A stretch of 64,000 nucleotides of DNA from Micromonospora echinospora (GTDB taxonomy: Bacteria; Actinomycetota; Actinomycetes; Mycobacteriales; Micromonosporaceae): NCBI RefSeq assembly GCF_900091495.1, contig NZ_LT607413.1, positions 3,286,001 to 3,350,000 of the forward strand, in the 5' to 3' direction. Positions 14,549 to 23,082 of the stretch are shown in pieces. The first letter of the stretch is position 1. The number at the start of each line of letters is the position of its first letter. The notes below the pieces were generated by a model. It saw only the letters and a list, made by a program, of their open reading frames with translations, was not told the DNA's origin and made no database searches. The position numbers were made by a program, and so were the translations under genes.

Positions 14549-17500
14549 GTGGTCATGCGTAGTGCCCCCCTACCCAGGATGAGCCGACGCGGGCGCGTCA
14601 CGATCGGTGTCCTGATCGGGGTGTTCGTACTCTTCACCCTGCTCGGCTGGGGTGTCCAGGCGTGGACGGACTGGCTCTGGTTCGACGAGGTCGACTACAC
14701 GCAGGTCTTCACCGGCGTGCTGGTCACCCGGCTGCTGCTCTTCCTGGCCGTCGGTCTGGGCATGGCGGCGCTGGTCGGCGGCAACCTGTGGCTGGCCCAC
14801 CGGCTGCGCCCGGGGCTGCGCCCGCACTCCGCCGAGCAGGCCACCCTGGAGCGGTACCGGATGATCCTCGGACCGCGGATCGGCACCTGGATCCTGCTCG
14901 CCAGTGCCGTGGTGGCGCTCTTCGCCGGGCTCTCGGCGCAGAGCCGGTGGAGCCAGTGGCTGCTCTTCCGTAACGGCGGCGACTTCGGCGTCAAGGACCC
15001 CGAGTTCGGCGTCGACGTCGGCTTCTACGTCTTCCAGTTGCCGTTCCTGCGTTACCTGCTCGGGGTGGGCTTCACCGCCGTGGTGCTGGCGGTGATCGGG
15101 GCGCTGGCCGTGCACTACGTCTTCGGCGGGGTGCGCCTCCAGGGCGTCGGTGACCGGATGACCAACGCCGCCCGGGCCCACCTGACCACCCTGGTCGCGG
15201 TCTTCGTCCTGCTCAAGGCAATCGCGTACGTGCTGGACCGGCGAGCGATGCTGCTGGAGTACAACGACAGCGCCAAGCTCTACGGCGCCGGGTACGCCGA
15301 CGTGAACGCGCTGCTGCCGGCGAAGGAGATCCTCGCCTACATCTCGATCGTGGTGGCCATCGCGATCATCGTCTTCTCCAACGCGGTGATGCGGAACCTG
15401 GTCTGGCCGGGCATCTCGCTGGCTCTCCTGGGCATCTCCGCGGTGGCGATCGGCGGCATCTACCCGTGGGCGGTGCAGACCTTCGAGGTCAAGCCGAGCG
15501 CCCGGGACAAGGAGGCCCCGTACATCCAGCGGAGCATCGACGCGACCCGGGCCGCGTTCAGCCTGACCGACACGAAGATCACGCCGTACGGGGCGAACAA
15601 CCTGACCCCGCCGGCGGCGCTCGCCACCGACAAGGCCGTGGTGCCGAACGCCCGGCTGCTCGACCCCCAGCTGGTCTCCGAGACGTACACCCAGTTGCAG
15701 CAGGTCCGGGGCTTCTACGACTTCGGCCCCAAGCTCGACATCGACCGGTACACGGTCAACGGCCAGACCCGGGACTACGTGGTCGGCATGCGCGAGATCA
15801 ACTACGGCGAGCTGACCGACCAGCAGAGCAACTGGATCAACCGGCACACCGTCTACACCCACGGCTTCGGCCTGGTCGGGGCACCGGCCAACCAGGTGGT
15901 CTGCGGCGGTCAGCCGTTCTTCGTGTCCGGCTTCCTCGGCGAGCGGGAGCAGGAGCGCTGCTCCGCGCAGACCGACCAGATCCCGACCGAGCAGCCCCGG
16001 ATCTACTACGGCGAGCGGATGACCGCCGACGACTACGCGATCGTCGGCTCCACCGACGAGGACCGGAACGCCGAGTTCGACCGGCCCACCCCGACCACCG
16101 GCGGTGAGCAGTACTACACCTACACCGGCGAGGGTGGGGTGGAGATCGGCTCGTTCACCCGCCGGCTGCTCTACGCGATCAAGGAGCAGGAGTCGAACTT
16201 CCTCCTCTCCGAGGCGGTCAACGACAACTCCAAGCTGCTCTACGTGCGTAACCCCCGGGACCGGGTGGAGAAGGTCGCGCCGTTCCTCACCATCGACGGC
16301 GACCCCTACCCGGCGGTGGTCGACGGGCGGATCCAGTGGATCGTCGACGCGTACACCACGTCGGCCACCTACCCGTACGCCGAGCGGGTCAACCTCCAGC
16401 AGGAGACCACCGACGAACTGACCGGGCGGGGCACCTTCCAGCTCGCCCGGGAGAACGTCAACTACATCCGCAACTCGGTGAAGGCGACCGTCGACGCGTA
16501 CGACGGCACCGTCCGGCTCTACGAGTTCGACGACGCCGACCCGGTCCTGAAGGCGTGGAACAAGGCGTTCGGCGGTGACCTGGTGACGCCGAGGTCGGAA
16601 ATCCCGGAGGCGCTGGCCGCGCACTTCCGCTACCCGGCCGACCTGTTCAAGGTGCAGCGCAACCTGCTCACCAAGTTCCACGTCACCAACCCGGGTGACT
16701 TCTACTCCGGTCAGGACTTCTGGCAGGTGCCGAACGTGCCGGACGCGCCGGACAGCGGGCAGAAGCAGCCTCCGTACTACCTCTACACCCAGTTCCCGGA
16801 GCAGGACGCGCCACGCTTCCAGCTCACCTCGGCGGTCACCCCGAACGGCCGGCAGAACCTGGCCGCGCTGATCTCCGGGTCGTACGTCGACGGGCAGCCC
16901 CGGCTGGAGGTGTGGGAGCTGCCGGACCAGACCCGGGTCTCCGGCCCGGTCCAGGTGCACCAGCAGATGACCAACAACGCCGCCATCCGGCAGCAGCTCA
17001 ACCTGCTCTCCTCGAACCAGGCGCAGGTGCAGTACGGCAACCTGCTCTCGCTGCCCTTCGACAACGGCATGCTCTACGTCGAGCCGGTCTACGTGAAGAG
17101 CAACCAGCAGGACGCGTACCCGCTGTTGCAGAAGGTGCTGCTCTCCTACGGTGACGGCGGCTCGTACGTGGTGCTCGCCAACAACATGGAGGAGGGCATC
17201 AAGCAGCTTGTCGAGCAGGGCAAGCAGGCCGCCGCCGGCAACCCGCCGCCGGCCGGGGAGGGCGAGACCCCGCCGCCGCCGGCCGGGGGTGAGACCCCGC
17301 CGCCGCTCACCGGTGAACTGGCCGAGGCCGCGCAGCGGGTGCAGACCGCCATCGCGGAGGTCAAGGCCGCGCAGACCTCCGGTGACTTCGAGCGGTACGG
17401 CCGGGCGCTGAAGGCCCTGGACGAGGCGATGACCGCCTTCCAGCAGGCGCAGCGGGCCGCCACCCCGGCCCCGTCCGCGCCGGGTGCCAGCCCGTCCGCC

Positions 17501-17551
17501 CCCGCCCCGAGCGGCGGTCCGTCCTCGCCGGCACCGAGCCCGACCGGCTGA
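14549..17551 (+). CDS. UPF0182 family membrane protein
   Basis: A 1000-residue protein. About seven transmembrane helices lie in residues 20-320, followed by a large extracytoplasmic domain with the family's aromatic-rich segments (YTHGFG, YYGE, PYYLYTQFP) and a disordered tail after about 895 rich in Pro, Gly, Ala and Ser. The role of UPF0182 is unknown; the homologue is Rv3193c. GTG at 14549 is chosen because GGAG lies 7 nt before it; ATG at 14555 would be 13 nt from that site. A strong hairpin terminator follows. Confidence 0.9.
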   Translation: MVMRSAPLPRMSRRGRVTIGVLIGVFVLFTLLGWGVQAWTDWLWFDEVDYTQVFTGVLVTRLLLFLAVGLGMAALVGGNLWLAHRLRPGLRPHSAEQATLERYRMILGPRIGTWILLASAVVALFAGLSAQSRWSQWLLFRNGGDFGVKDPEFGVDVGFYVFQLPFLRYLLGVGFTAVVLAVIGALAVHYVFGGVRLQGVGDRMTNAARAHLTTLVAVFVLLKAIAYVLDRRAMLLEYNDSAKLYGAGYADVNALLPAKEILAYISIVVAIAIIVFSNAVMRNLVWPGISLALLGISAVAIGGIYPWAVQTFEVKPSARDKEAPYIQRSIDATRAAFSLTDTKITPYGANNLTPPAALATDKAVVPNARLLDPQLVSETYTQLQQVRGFYDFGPKLDIDRYTVNGQTRDYVVGMREINYGELTDQQSNWINRHTVYTHGFGLVGAPANQVVCGGQPFFVSGFLGEREQERCSAQTDQIPTEQPRIYYGERMTADDYAIVGSTDEDRNAEFDRPTPTTGGEQYYTYTGEGGVEIGSFTRRLLYAIKEQESNFLLSEAVNDNSKLLYVRNPRDRVEKVAPFLTIDGDPYPAVVDGRIQWIVDAYTTSATYPYAERVNLQQETTDELTGRGTFQLARENVNYIRNSVKATVDAYDGTVRLYEFDDADPVLKAWNKAFGGDLVTPRSEIPEALAAHFRYPADLFKVQRNLLTKFHVTNPGDFYSGQDFWQVPNVPDAPDSGQKQPPYYLYTQFPEQDAPRFQLTSAVTPNGRQNLAALISGSYVDGQPRLEVWELPDQTRVSGPVQVHQQMTNNAAIRQQLNLLSSNQAQVQYGNLLSLPFDNGMLYVEPVYVKSNQQDAYPLLQKVLLSYGDGGSYVVLANNMEEGIKQLVEQGKQAAAGNPPPAGEGETPPPPAGGETPPPLTGELAEAAQRVQTAIAEVKAAQTSGDFERYGRALKALDEAMTAFQQAQRAATPAPSAPGASPSAPAPSGGPSSPAPSPTG

Positions 17552-17580
17552 TCCGCCGGCCACCTCCGACCCGAGGGTCG

Positions 17581-17631
17581 CCGGGGCACCTTCCTGCCGT
17601 TCCGTACGGAGGAAGGTGCCCCGGCACTTTT
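17581..17631 (+). terminator. Terminator of the UPF0182 gene
   Basis: A 15-bp stem (17581-17595 with 17610-17624) with a 14-nt loop is followed by CAC and four T. It lies 30 bases after the stop codon. Confidence 0.85.
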
Positions 17632-17644
17632 GAGGGGGGCCGTT

Positions 17645-17674
17645 TTGCGGGTTCGCGTCGGGTTGCGCTAGGGT
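17645..17674 (+). promoter_or_regulatory. Promoter of the first initiator tRNA
   Basis: TTGCGG (17645-17650) and TAGGGT (17669-17674) are 18 bases apart, directly before the tRNA. The second tRNA copy has TAGAGT (18027-18032) at the same distance and shares the following TGGTCATACCGACG, so the start region was duplicated with the gene. Confidence 0.6.
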
Positions 17675-17686
17675 TGGTCATACCGA

Positions 17687-17763
17687 CGCGGGGTGGAGCA
17701 GCTCGGTAGCTCGCTGGGCTCATAACCCAGAGGTCGCAGGTTCAAATCCTGTCCCCGCTACCA
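17687..17763 (+). tRNA. Initiator tRNA-fMet(CAT), copy 1
   Basis: A 77-nt cloverleaf with anticodon CAT and an encoded CCA end. Initiator features are clear: the first base C does not pair with base 72 (a T), and the anticodon stem carries three stacked G-C pairs (GGG/CCC). It is identical to the copy at 18044. Confidence 0.97.
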
Positions 17764-17766
17764 CGA

Positions 17767-17800
17767 CGAACGGCCCTCCGGTTCACCGGAGGGCCGTTCG
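17767..17800 (+). terminator. Terminator after tRNA-fMet copy 1
   Basis: A perfect 15-bp stem (17767-17781 with 17786-17800) and a 4-nt loop, followed by CTTTCC. It begins three bases after the CCA end. Confidence 0.85.
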
Positions 17801-18043
17801 CTTTCCGTTGTGCTGGCCGAGACGGCCTCCGCGGGTCGTCGTTCGTCGGCTGTCCCGCTTCCCGCCGTCCGTGATTTGGTCCTGATGTTCCTCCCGCACG
17901 GGCGGCCCGCACCCCGGAACCGGTCCGGCAACGCCATGACCTGCGCTTTTCCGGAAAGAGCAGGTGCGACAGGGAACGGGGCGGTCGGTACGGGCCCCCC
18001 GCCCGATGCCCGGCTCGACGATGCGATAGAGTGGTCATACCGA

Positions 18044-18120
18044 CGCGGGGTGGAGCAGCTCGGTAGCTCGCTGGGCTCATAACCCAGAGGTCGCAGGTTC
18101 AAATCCTGTCCCCGCTACCA
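18044..18120 (+). tRNA. Initiator tRNA-fMet(CAT), copy 2
   Basis: The same 77 bases as the copy at 17687, with anticodon CAT, encoded CCA, C1-T72 mismatch and GGG/CCC anticodon stem. It has its own -10 box (TAGAGT, 18027-18032) and its own terminator of different sequence, so the two genes are separate transcription units. Confidence 0.97.
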
Positions 18121-18123
18121 CAC

Positions 18124-18160
18124 GAGAAGGACCCCCGGACACAGTCCGGGGGTCCTTCTC
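18124..18160 (+). terminator. Terminator after tRNA-fMet copy 2
   Basis: A 16-bp stem (18124-18139 with 18145-18160) with a 5-nt loop starts three bases after the tRNA. Confidence 0.85.
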
Positions 18161-18256
18161 CGTCTCGGGCTCGTGAAGAGCTGACCGATCCCGGCGGGGT
18201 GACGCCCACAGGACGATCGGGGTGCCGTTCTTGCCTACCTCGGCGAGGATGGGGTC

Positions 18257-18505
18257 ATGTCTTCCTGGAACAGATGGTGGGGGCGGCTGGGAGCCGTCCT
18301 CGGTGCGCTGGTGCTCTCCGTGTTCGTGCCGGTCGCCGCGTGGGCGTCCACCGGCCCCGGCGAGCTGGTCGTGGAGGCCGCACGGCGGCGTCGCGGCGGC
18401 GGGTTCGGTCTGCTCGGCCTACTCTGCTGCCTCGTGGTGGTGGCGGTGGTCGTGCTGCTGCTGATCCGGATGACGCGCGGACGGCGCGGCCCCGGCCCCC
18501 GCTGA
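18257..18505 (+). CDS. Small membrane protein, function unknown
   Basis: An 82-residue protein. Residues about 11-31 form a cleavable-looking signal or first membrane helix ending in AWA, then a basic RRRRGGGFG linker and a second helix (about 52-70, LLCCLVVVAVVVLLLI), and a basic cytoplasmic end. The two adjacent cysteines lie at the start of the second helix. I recognise no family. It is convergent with the solute-binding lipoprotein gene, 57 bp away. Confidence 0.65.
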   Translation: MSSWNRWWGRLGAVLGALVLSVFVPVAAWASTGPGELVVEAARRRRGGGFGLLGLLCCLVVVAVVVLLLIRMTRGRRGPGPR

Positions 18506-18562
18506 ACCCGATGGGCGGGCCGTGCGTCGGCCCGCCCGCCGGGCGGTCGCGGACGCCGCCGG

Positions 18563-19897
18563 TCAGGCAGCCAACGCGGCGGCGGCCTGCGCCATGAACC
18601 GCCAGGCGGCGGCCCGGATCGTCGACCGCCCGGCCTGGACGGACTCGGCGGTGGTGATCAGCAGCTCGCGGATCCGGGCGTGCCCGGTGGGCGGGGGCGG
18701 TGGCGCGGTGCCGAACGTGTCGGCCACGCTGAGCTCGAAGGCCGCCGAGGCCCGGACCGAGGCGTCCCGGATGGTCGGCTCCACGAACTTGCGGATGTTG
18801 AGGTGCGGGCTGAGGCCCCGGTCGTAGCCGAGCACCCGGCCCGCGGCCACGTTCGTGGTCAGGAAGTTGATCACGTCGGCGACCACGTCCGGGTGGCGGG
18901 TGCCCCGGAAGCCGGCCCAGTACATCGACGCCCGCGCCCACTGCGCGGCTGCCGGGCCGGGACAGCTGACGATGCCCAACTCGTCCCGGCTGTGACGCTG
19001 GAGTTCGACCAGTTGGTTCGACCAGGCGAACGAGGCGGCGGTGTGCCCGGTGACCACGAGCTGGCGGGCCGGTTCGCCGCCGTTCGCCTGCTGCACCAGC
19101 GCCGCGCTCGGGGTGGCCCGCGCGGTCCGGGCCCGCTGCCACAGCTCGAACCAGTCGATCAGCTCCGGGGAGTCGAAGCCGAGCTTGCGCCCCTGGTAGA
19201 ACTCCTTGCCCCGGGACCGCAGCCAGAGCCAGAGCGCCCGGTGGTCACCGGAGGGATCCATGGTGCCGGCGACCCGGCCGTCGCTGGCGTCGGTCACCCG
19301 CGCCGCCCAGGTGAGGTACTCCGGGTAGCTCATCCCGCTGCGTGGGGCGGGCTGGCGCAGCCGGGCCAGCAGATCCCGGTTGAAGACCAGCCCGGCCGAG
19401 TTCTGCGCGGCGGCCACCGCCATGGTGCGGCCCGCGACCTGGCCGTAGCGGACGAGCCCGTCCGGCAGGCCGCTCAGGTCGAGTCGATGGTCGGCGGCGT
19501 ACCCGGTGAGGTCCAGCAGGATGTCGCGGCGGGCGTACTCGGTGAGGAAGGTGTCGTCGATCTGGAACAGGTCCGGGACGTTGCCCCCCACCGCCTGGGT
19601 GGCAAGGCGCTGGTAGTAGCCGTCGAGGCCCTGCCAGGTGACCCGGAAGGTCACCTGGGGGTTCCGGTCGGAGTAGAGCCGTAGCGCCTGTTCGGTGAGC
19701 TGGGCGCGGCGTGCGCTGCCCCACCAGAACACCGACAGCTCGACCGGACCGCTCTCGACCAGCGCCGCCGGTTCGCTCCGGCAGCCGGTCAGCCCACCTG
19801 CCGCGACGACCGGCAGGCCGAACAGGCCGGCGAGCACCCGCCGACGCCCCGGGTCGGCGCCGGTGCGGCGGGCGGTCGGGTACGGGACTGCGGACAC
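18563..19897 (-). CDS. Extracellular solute-binding lipoprotein (family 1)
   Basis: A 444-residue protein with a twin-arginine-like R-R-R start, a hydrophobic stretch and the lipobox LTGC, after which the mature protein is lipid-anchored outside the membrane. The body has the features of sugar-binding proteins of ABC importers (ELSVFWWGSARR, NPQVTF, VPDLFQIDD). GTG at 19897 is taken because AGGAG lies six bases upstream; the ATG at 19933 has no ribosome site. No permease or ATPase genes are adjacent, so it must work with distant partners. The ligand is probably a carbohydrate, by family. Confidence 0.85.
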   Translation of the reverse strand: MSAVPYPTARRTGADPGRRRVLAGLFGLPVVAAGGLTGCRSEPAALVESGPVELSVFWWGSARRAQLTEQALRLYSDRNPQVTFRVTWQGLDGYYQRLATQAVGGNVPDLFQIDDTFLTEYARRDILLDLTGYAADHRLDLSGLPDGLVRYGQVAGRTMAVAAAQNSAGLVFNRDLLARLRQPAPRSGMSYPEYLTWAARVTDASDGRVAGTMDPSGDHRALWLWLRSRGKEFYQGRKLGFDSPELIDWFELWQRARTARATPSAALVQQANGGEPARQLVVTGHTAASFAWSNQLVELQRHSRDELGIVSCPGPAAAQWARASMYWAGFRGTRHPDVVADVINFLTTNVAAGRVLGYDRGLSPHLNIRKFVEPTIRDASVRASAAFELSVADTFGTAPPPPPTGHARIRELLITTAESVQAGRSTIRAAAWRFMAQAAAALAA

Positions 19898-20087
19898 GGT
19901 CGACTCCTGGGACGCCGGACGGATTCGGATCATTGACCCAGGTGACGCGGGAAGGTGTCAACGTCCGGCGGGACGGGACCTCCGGCCCGGAAAGCCAGGG
20001 TGTGGGCCCGGTCTCCCGGGTGACCGCTGCCCGGGGTACGACGGACGGGGGAAAGGGCACCCGGCGTCGCGTGGTCTACTAGGCCGC

Positions 20088-20921
20088 GTGGAACTACTGC
20101 ACTCCGGCAAGGTACGGGACGTCTACGCCGACGGGGACGACCTCGTCCTGGTCGCCTCGGACCGGATCTCCGTCTACGACGTGGTGCTGCCGACCCCCGT
20201 CCCGGACAAGGGGCGGCTGCTGACCGCGCTCTCGGTCTGGTGGTTCGGGCAGCTCGCGGACATCGTCCCGAACCACGTCGTCTCCACCACCGACGTGCCG
20301 GCCGAGTTCGCCGGGCGGGCGATCCGCTGTCGCCGGCTGGAGATGGTCCCGGTCGAGTGTGTGGCCCGGGGCTACCTGACCGGGGGCGGCCTGAAGGAGT
20401 ACGAGCGCACCGGGGCGGTCTCCGGAGTCGCGCTGCCCCGGGGGCTGGTGGAGGCGTCGATCCTGCCCGAGCCGATCTTCACGCCGTCGACCAAGGCGCC
20501 GATGGGGGAGCACGACGAGCCGATCACCTACGAGCAGGTGGCGGCGAAGGTCGGCCAGGAGACCGCCGAGCGGCTTCGGCAGATCACCATCGACGTCTAC
20601 CGCCGGGGCGCGGAGATCGCCGCCGACCGGGGCATCCTGGTCGCCGACACCAAGATCGAGCTGGGTTGGGCGCCCGACGGCACCCTCGTCCTCGGCGACG
20701 AGGTGCTCACCTCCGACTCGTCGCGGTTCTGGCCGGCCGAGTCGTACCAGCCGGGTCGGCCCCAGTTCTCCTACGACAAGCAGTACGTCCGGGACTGGGC
20801 GGCCGGCAGCGGCTGGAACAAGCAGGCCCCCGCCCCGGAGGTGCCGGCCGAGGTGGTCGAGGCGACCCGGGCCCGCTACGTCGACGTCTACGAGAAGCTG
20901 ACCGGCAACCGCTGGCAGTGA
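20088..20921 (+). CDS. purC: SAICAR synthetase
   Basis: A 277-residue phosphoribosylaminoimidazole-succinocarboxamide synthase that joins aspartate to CAIR in purine synthesis. Family signatures are present: SGKVRDVY near the start, ASDRISVYDV, VPVECVARGYLTG, the metal-binding LVDTKIELG-type segment (VADTKIELGW) and DEVLTSDSSRFW. The start is GTG at 20088; there is no strong ribosome site. It stands apart from other purine genes in this window. It is convergent with glpK. Confidence 0.96.
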   Translation: MELLHSGKVRDVYADGDDLVLVASDRISVYDVVLPTPVPDKGRLLTALSVWWFGQLADIVPNHVVSTTDVPAEFAGRAIRCRRLEMVPVECVARGYLTGGGLKEYERTGAVSGVALPRGLVEASILPEPIFTPSTKAPMGEHDEPITYEQVAAKVGQETAERLRQITIDVYRRGAEIAADRGILVADTKIELGWAPDGTLVLGDEVLTSDSSRFWPAESYQPGRPQFSYDKQYVRDWAAGSGWNKQAPAPEVPAEVVEATRARYVDVYEKLTGNRWQ

Positions 20922-20994
20922 CCCGGCCCGCGCGGGCGTGCCCGCGCGAGTCGACCGGCCGGTGCCCGGCCGACATGGCCCGGTCGGCCGGTGG

Positions 20995-22476
20995 TCAGTC
21001 GACCCAGTCGAGGGTGCGTTGCACCGCCTTGTGCCAGTTGCGCAGCTCCCGCTCGCGGTGGCCGGCGTCCATGTCGGGCGTCCACTGCGCGTCGGAGCGC
21101 CACTGCCCACGCAGGGTGGCCAGGTCCGGCCAGAAGCCGACCGCCAGGCCGGCCGCGTACGCGGCGCCGAGGCAGGTGGTCTCGGTGATCCGGGAGCGCA
21201 CCACCGGCACGTCGAGCACGTCGGCGAGAAACTGCATGAGCAGCGCGTTGGCGGTCATCCCGCCGTCCACCCGCAGTCGGCGCAACGCCACGTCGGAGTC
21301 GGCGTTCATCGCGTCCACCACGTCCCGGGTCTGCCAGGCCGAGGCCTCCAGCACCGCCCGGGCCAGGTGCCCCTTCGTGATGTAGCCGGTCAGCCCGGCG
21401 ACGACGCCCCGGGCGTCGCTGCGCCAGTGCGGGGCGAACAGCCCGGAGAAGGCCGGGACGACGTAGCAGCCCCCGTTGTCGTCGACGGTGCGGGCCAGTT
21501 CCTCCACCTCGGGGGCGGTGGAGATCAGCCCGAGGTTGTCCCGGAGCCACTGCACCAGTGACCCGGTGACCGCGATCGCCCCCTCCAGTGCGTACGCCGC
21601 CGGCTGGTCGCCGATCCGGTAAGCGACGGTGGTGAGCAGGCCGTGGCTCGACGGCACCGGACTGGCCCCGGTGTTGAGCAGCAGGAAACTGCCGGTGCCG
21701 TAGGTGCACTTCGCCTCGCCTGGCTGGAAGCAGGTCTGCCCGAACAGGGCGGCCTGCTGGTCGCCGAGGGCGCTGGCCACCGGCACCCCGGCGAGCACCC
21801 CGGACGCGGTGCCGTACACCTCGGCGGAGGAGCGGATCTCGGGCAGCATGCCGGCCGGTACGCCCAGCGCGTCGAGCAGCTCCGGATCCCAGTCCAGGGT
21901 GCGCAGGTCCATCAGCAGGGTCCGGCTGGCGTTGGTCACGTCGGTGACGTGCCGGCCGGTGAGCTTCCAGACCAGCCAGCTGTCCATGGTGCCGAAGAGC
22001 ACCTCACCGGCTTCGGCGCGATCCCGCAGCCCGTCGACGTGGTCGAGCAGCCAGCGCAGCTTCGGCCCGGCGAAGTAGGTGGCCAGCGGCAGCCCGGTGC
22101 GGGAGCGGAACAGCTCCTCGTCCAGTTCCCGCAGGAGCGGCTCGGTGCGGGTGTCCTGCCAGACGATCGCGTTGGCGACCGGACGACCGGTGGCGCGGTC
22201 CCAGACGACTGTCGTCTCCCGCTGGTTGGTGATGCCGACCGCGGCGAGCGCCTCCGGGCCGAGCCCCGCGCTCGCCAGCGCCTCCCGGACCACCCGTTCC
22301 ACGTTGGCCCAGATCTCCTCGGCGTCGTGCTCCACCCAGCCGGGGCGGGGGAAGACCTGCCGGTGCTCGCGCTGGGCGACGGCGACGATCTCCCCGGCGC
22401 GGTCGAAGACGATGCAGCGGGAGGAGGTGGTGCCCTGATCGATGGCGGCGACGTGTTCCGGGCTCACCCGGAGCAC
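20995..22476 (-). CDS. glpK: Glycerol kinase
   Basis: A 493-residue FGGY-family kinase that phosphorylates glycerol to glycerol 3-phosphate in the cytoplasm. Clear signatures are [10 protein letters not shown] near the N-terminus, [17 protein letters not shown] and the C-terminal [17 protein letters not shown]. Length matches the family. GTG at 22476 or 22467 are both possible; neither has a clear ribosome site. No glycerol facilitator gene lies beside it. A short-stem GC-rich hairpin separates it from purC. Confidence 0.95.
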   Translation of the reverse strand: MLRVSPEHVAAIDQGTTSSRCIVFDRAGEIVAVAQREHRQVFPRPGWVEHDAEEIWANVERVVREALASAGLGPEALAAVGITNQRETTVVWDRATGRPVANAIVWQDTRTEPLLRELDEELFRSRTGLPLATYFAGPKLRWLLDHVDGLRDRAEAGEVLFGTMDSWLVWKLTGRHVTDVTNASRTLLMDLRTLDWDPELLDALGVPAGMLPEIRSSAEVYGTASGVLAGVPVASALGDQQAALFGQTCFQPGEAKCTYGTGSFLLLNTGASPVPSSHGLLTTVAYRIGDQPAAYALEGAIAVTGSLVQWLRDNLGLISTAPEVEELARTVDDNGGCYVVPAFSGLFAPHWRSDARGVVAGLTGYITKGHLARAVLEASAWQTRDVVDAMNADSDVALRRLRVDGGMTANALLMQFLADVLDVPVVRSRITETTCLGAAYAAGLAVGFWPDLATLRGQWRSDAQWTPDMDAGHRERELRNWHKAVQRTLDWVD

Positions 22477-22500
22477 CGTACCCGGGCCGAGCCGCCCGCG

Positions 22501-22962
22501 TCAGTCCCCGCGCCCGGTGGGCTGCGGGGCCTGGAGAGCGGCGCTGATCCGTACGGTGGTGCCGGCCGGGCCGGTCTCCACCTGCATGGTGTCGCTGAGT
22601 TCCCGGGCCAGCCAGAGCCCCCAGCCCCCGGCGGTGTCCGGGGCCGGTCGCCGCCGGTCGCGCAGGCGCTGGGTGCTGATCCCCTGACCGTGGTCGGAGA
22701 CCTCGCACAGCACGCTCTCCGCCGCCCGCCACAGCCGTAGCCAGCCTCGTCCGCCGCCGTGTCGGACGGCGTTGGTGATCAGCTCGTTGACCGCCAGCAC
22801 GAAGTCGTCCAGGCGTTGACCGGAGAGTCCGGCGGCATACACGCAGGAGGTGACGGAGTGTCGCAGCTCCGTCACCTGAGCCTGGTCGAAGGCTTCGGCG
22901 ATCAGCAGGGAACGTTCGATGGGCACCACCGTACGCGGTGTGGGGCGTTCGGCGTTCGTCAT
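22501..22962 (-). CDS. RsbW-like ATP-binding protein
   Basis: A 153-residue protein with the single-domain HATPase fold of anti-sigma factor kinases. The N box is LAVNELITNAVRHGGG and the G1 box SDHGQGI, followed by GGWGLWLAREL. Such stand-alone ATPases bind sigma factors or phosphorylate STAS anti-antagonists; no partner gene is adjacent here, although an STAS-ATPase fusion lies at 25745-26464. ATG at 22962 starts well upstream of the domain. It lies 24 bp upstream of glpK on the same strand and may be cotranscribed. Confidence 0.8.
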   Translation of the reverse strand: MTNAERPTPRTVVPIERSLLIAEAFDQAQVTELRHSVTSCVYAAGLSGQRLDDFVLAVNELITNAVRHGGGRGWLRLWRAAESVLCEVSDHGQGISTQRLRDRRRPAPDTAGGWGLWLARELSDTMQVETGPAGTTVRISAALQAPQPTGRGD

Positions 22963-23082
22963 GGCCCGTACCGCCGCTTGGTTCTCGATGTTTTTCGTGG
23001 CATTTCCACCCTACGGCAGGGTATGGCGTGTGGCTCGTCACCAAGCCGCCGCCCCCGGGCCGAATGTGGCATCCTGCTGCCC

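Noticed and set aside
14570..17563. Antisense frame of 997 codons over the UPF0182 gene
   Set aside because: No membrane or domain pattern, and the + strand frame is a clear UPF0182 protein.
20922..20994. Terminator between purC and glpK
   Set aside because: Several overlapping CCGGCC pairings are possible, but none gives a clearly dominant stem, so it is not listed as a feature.
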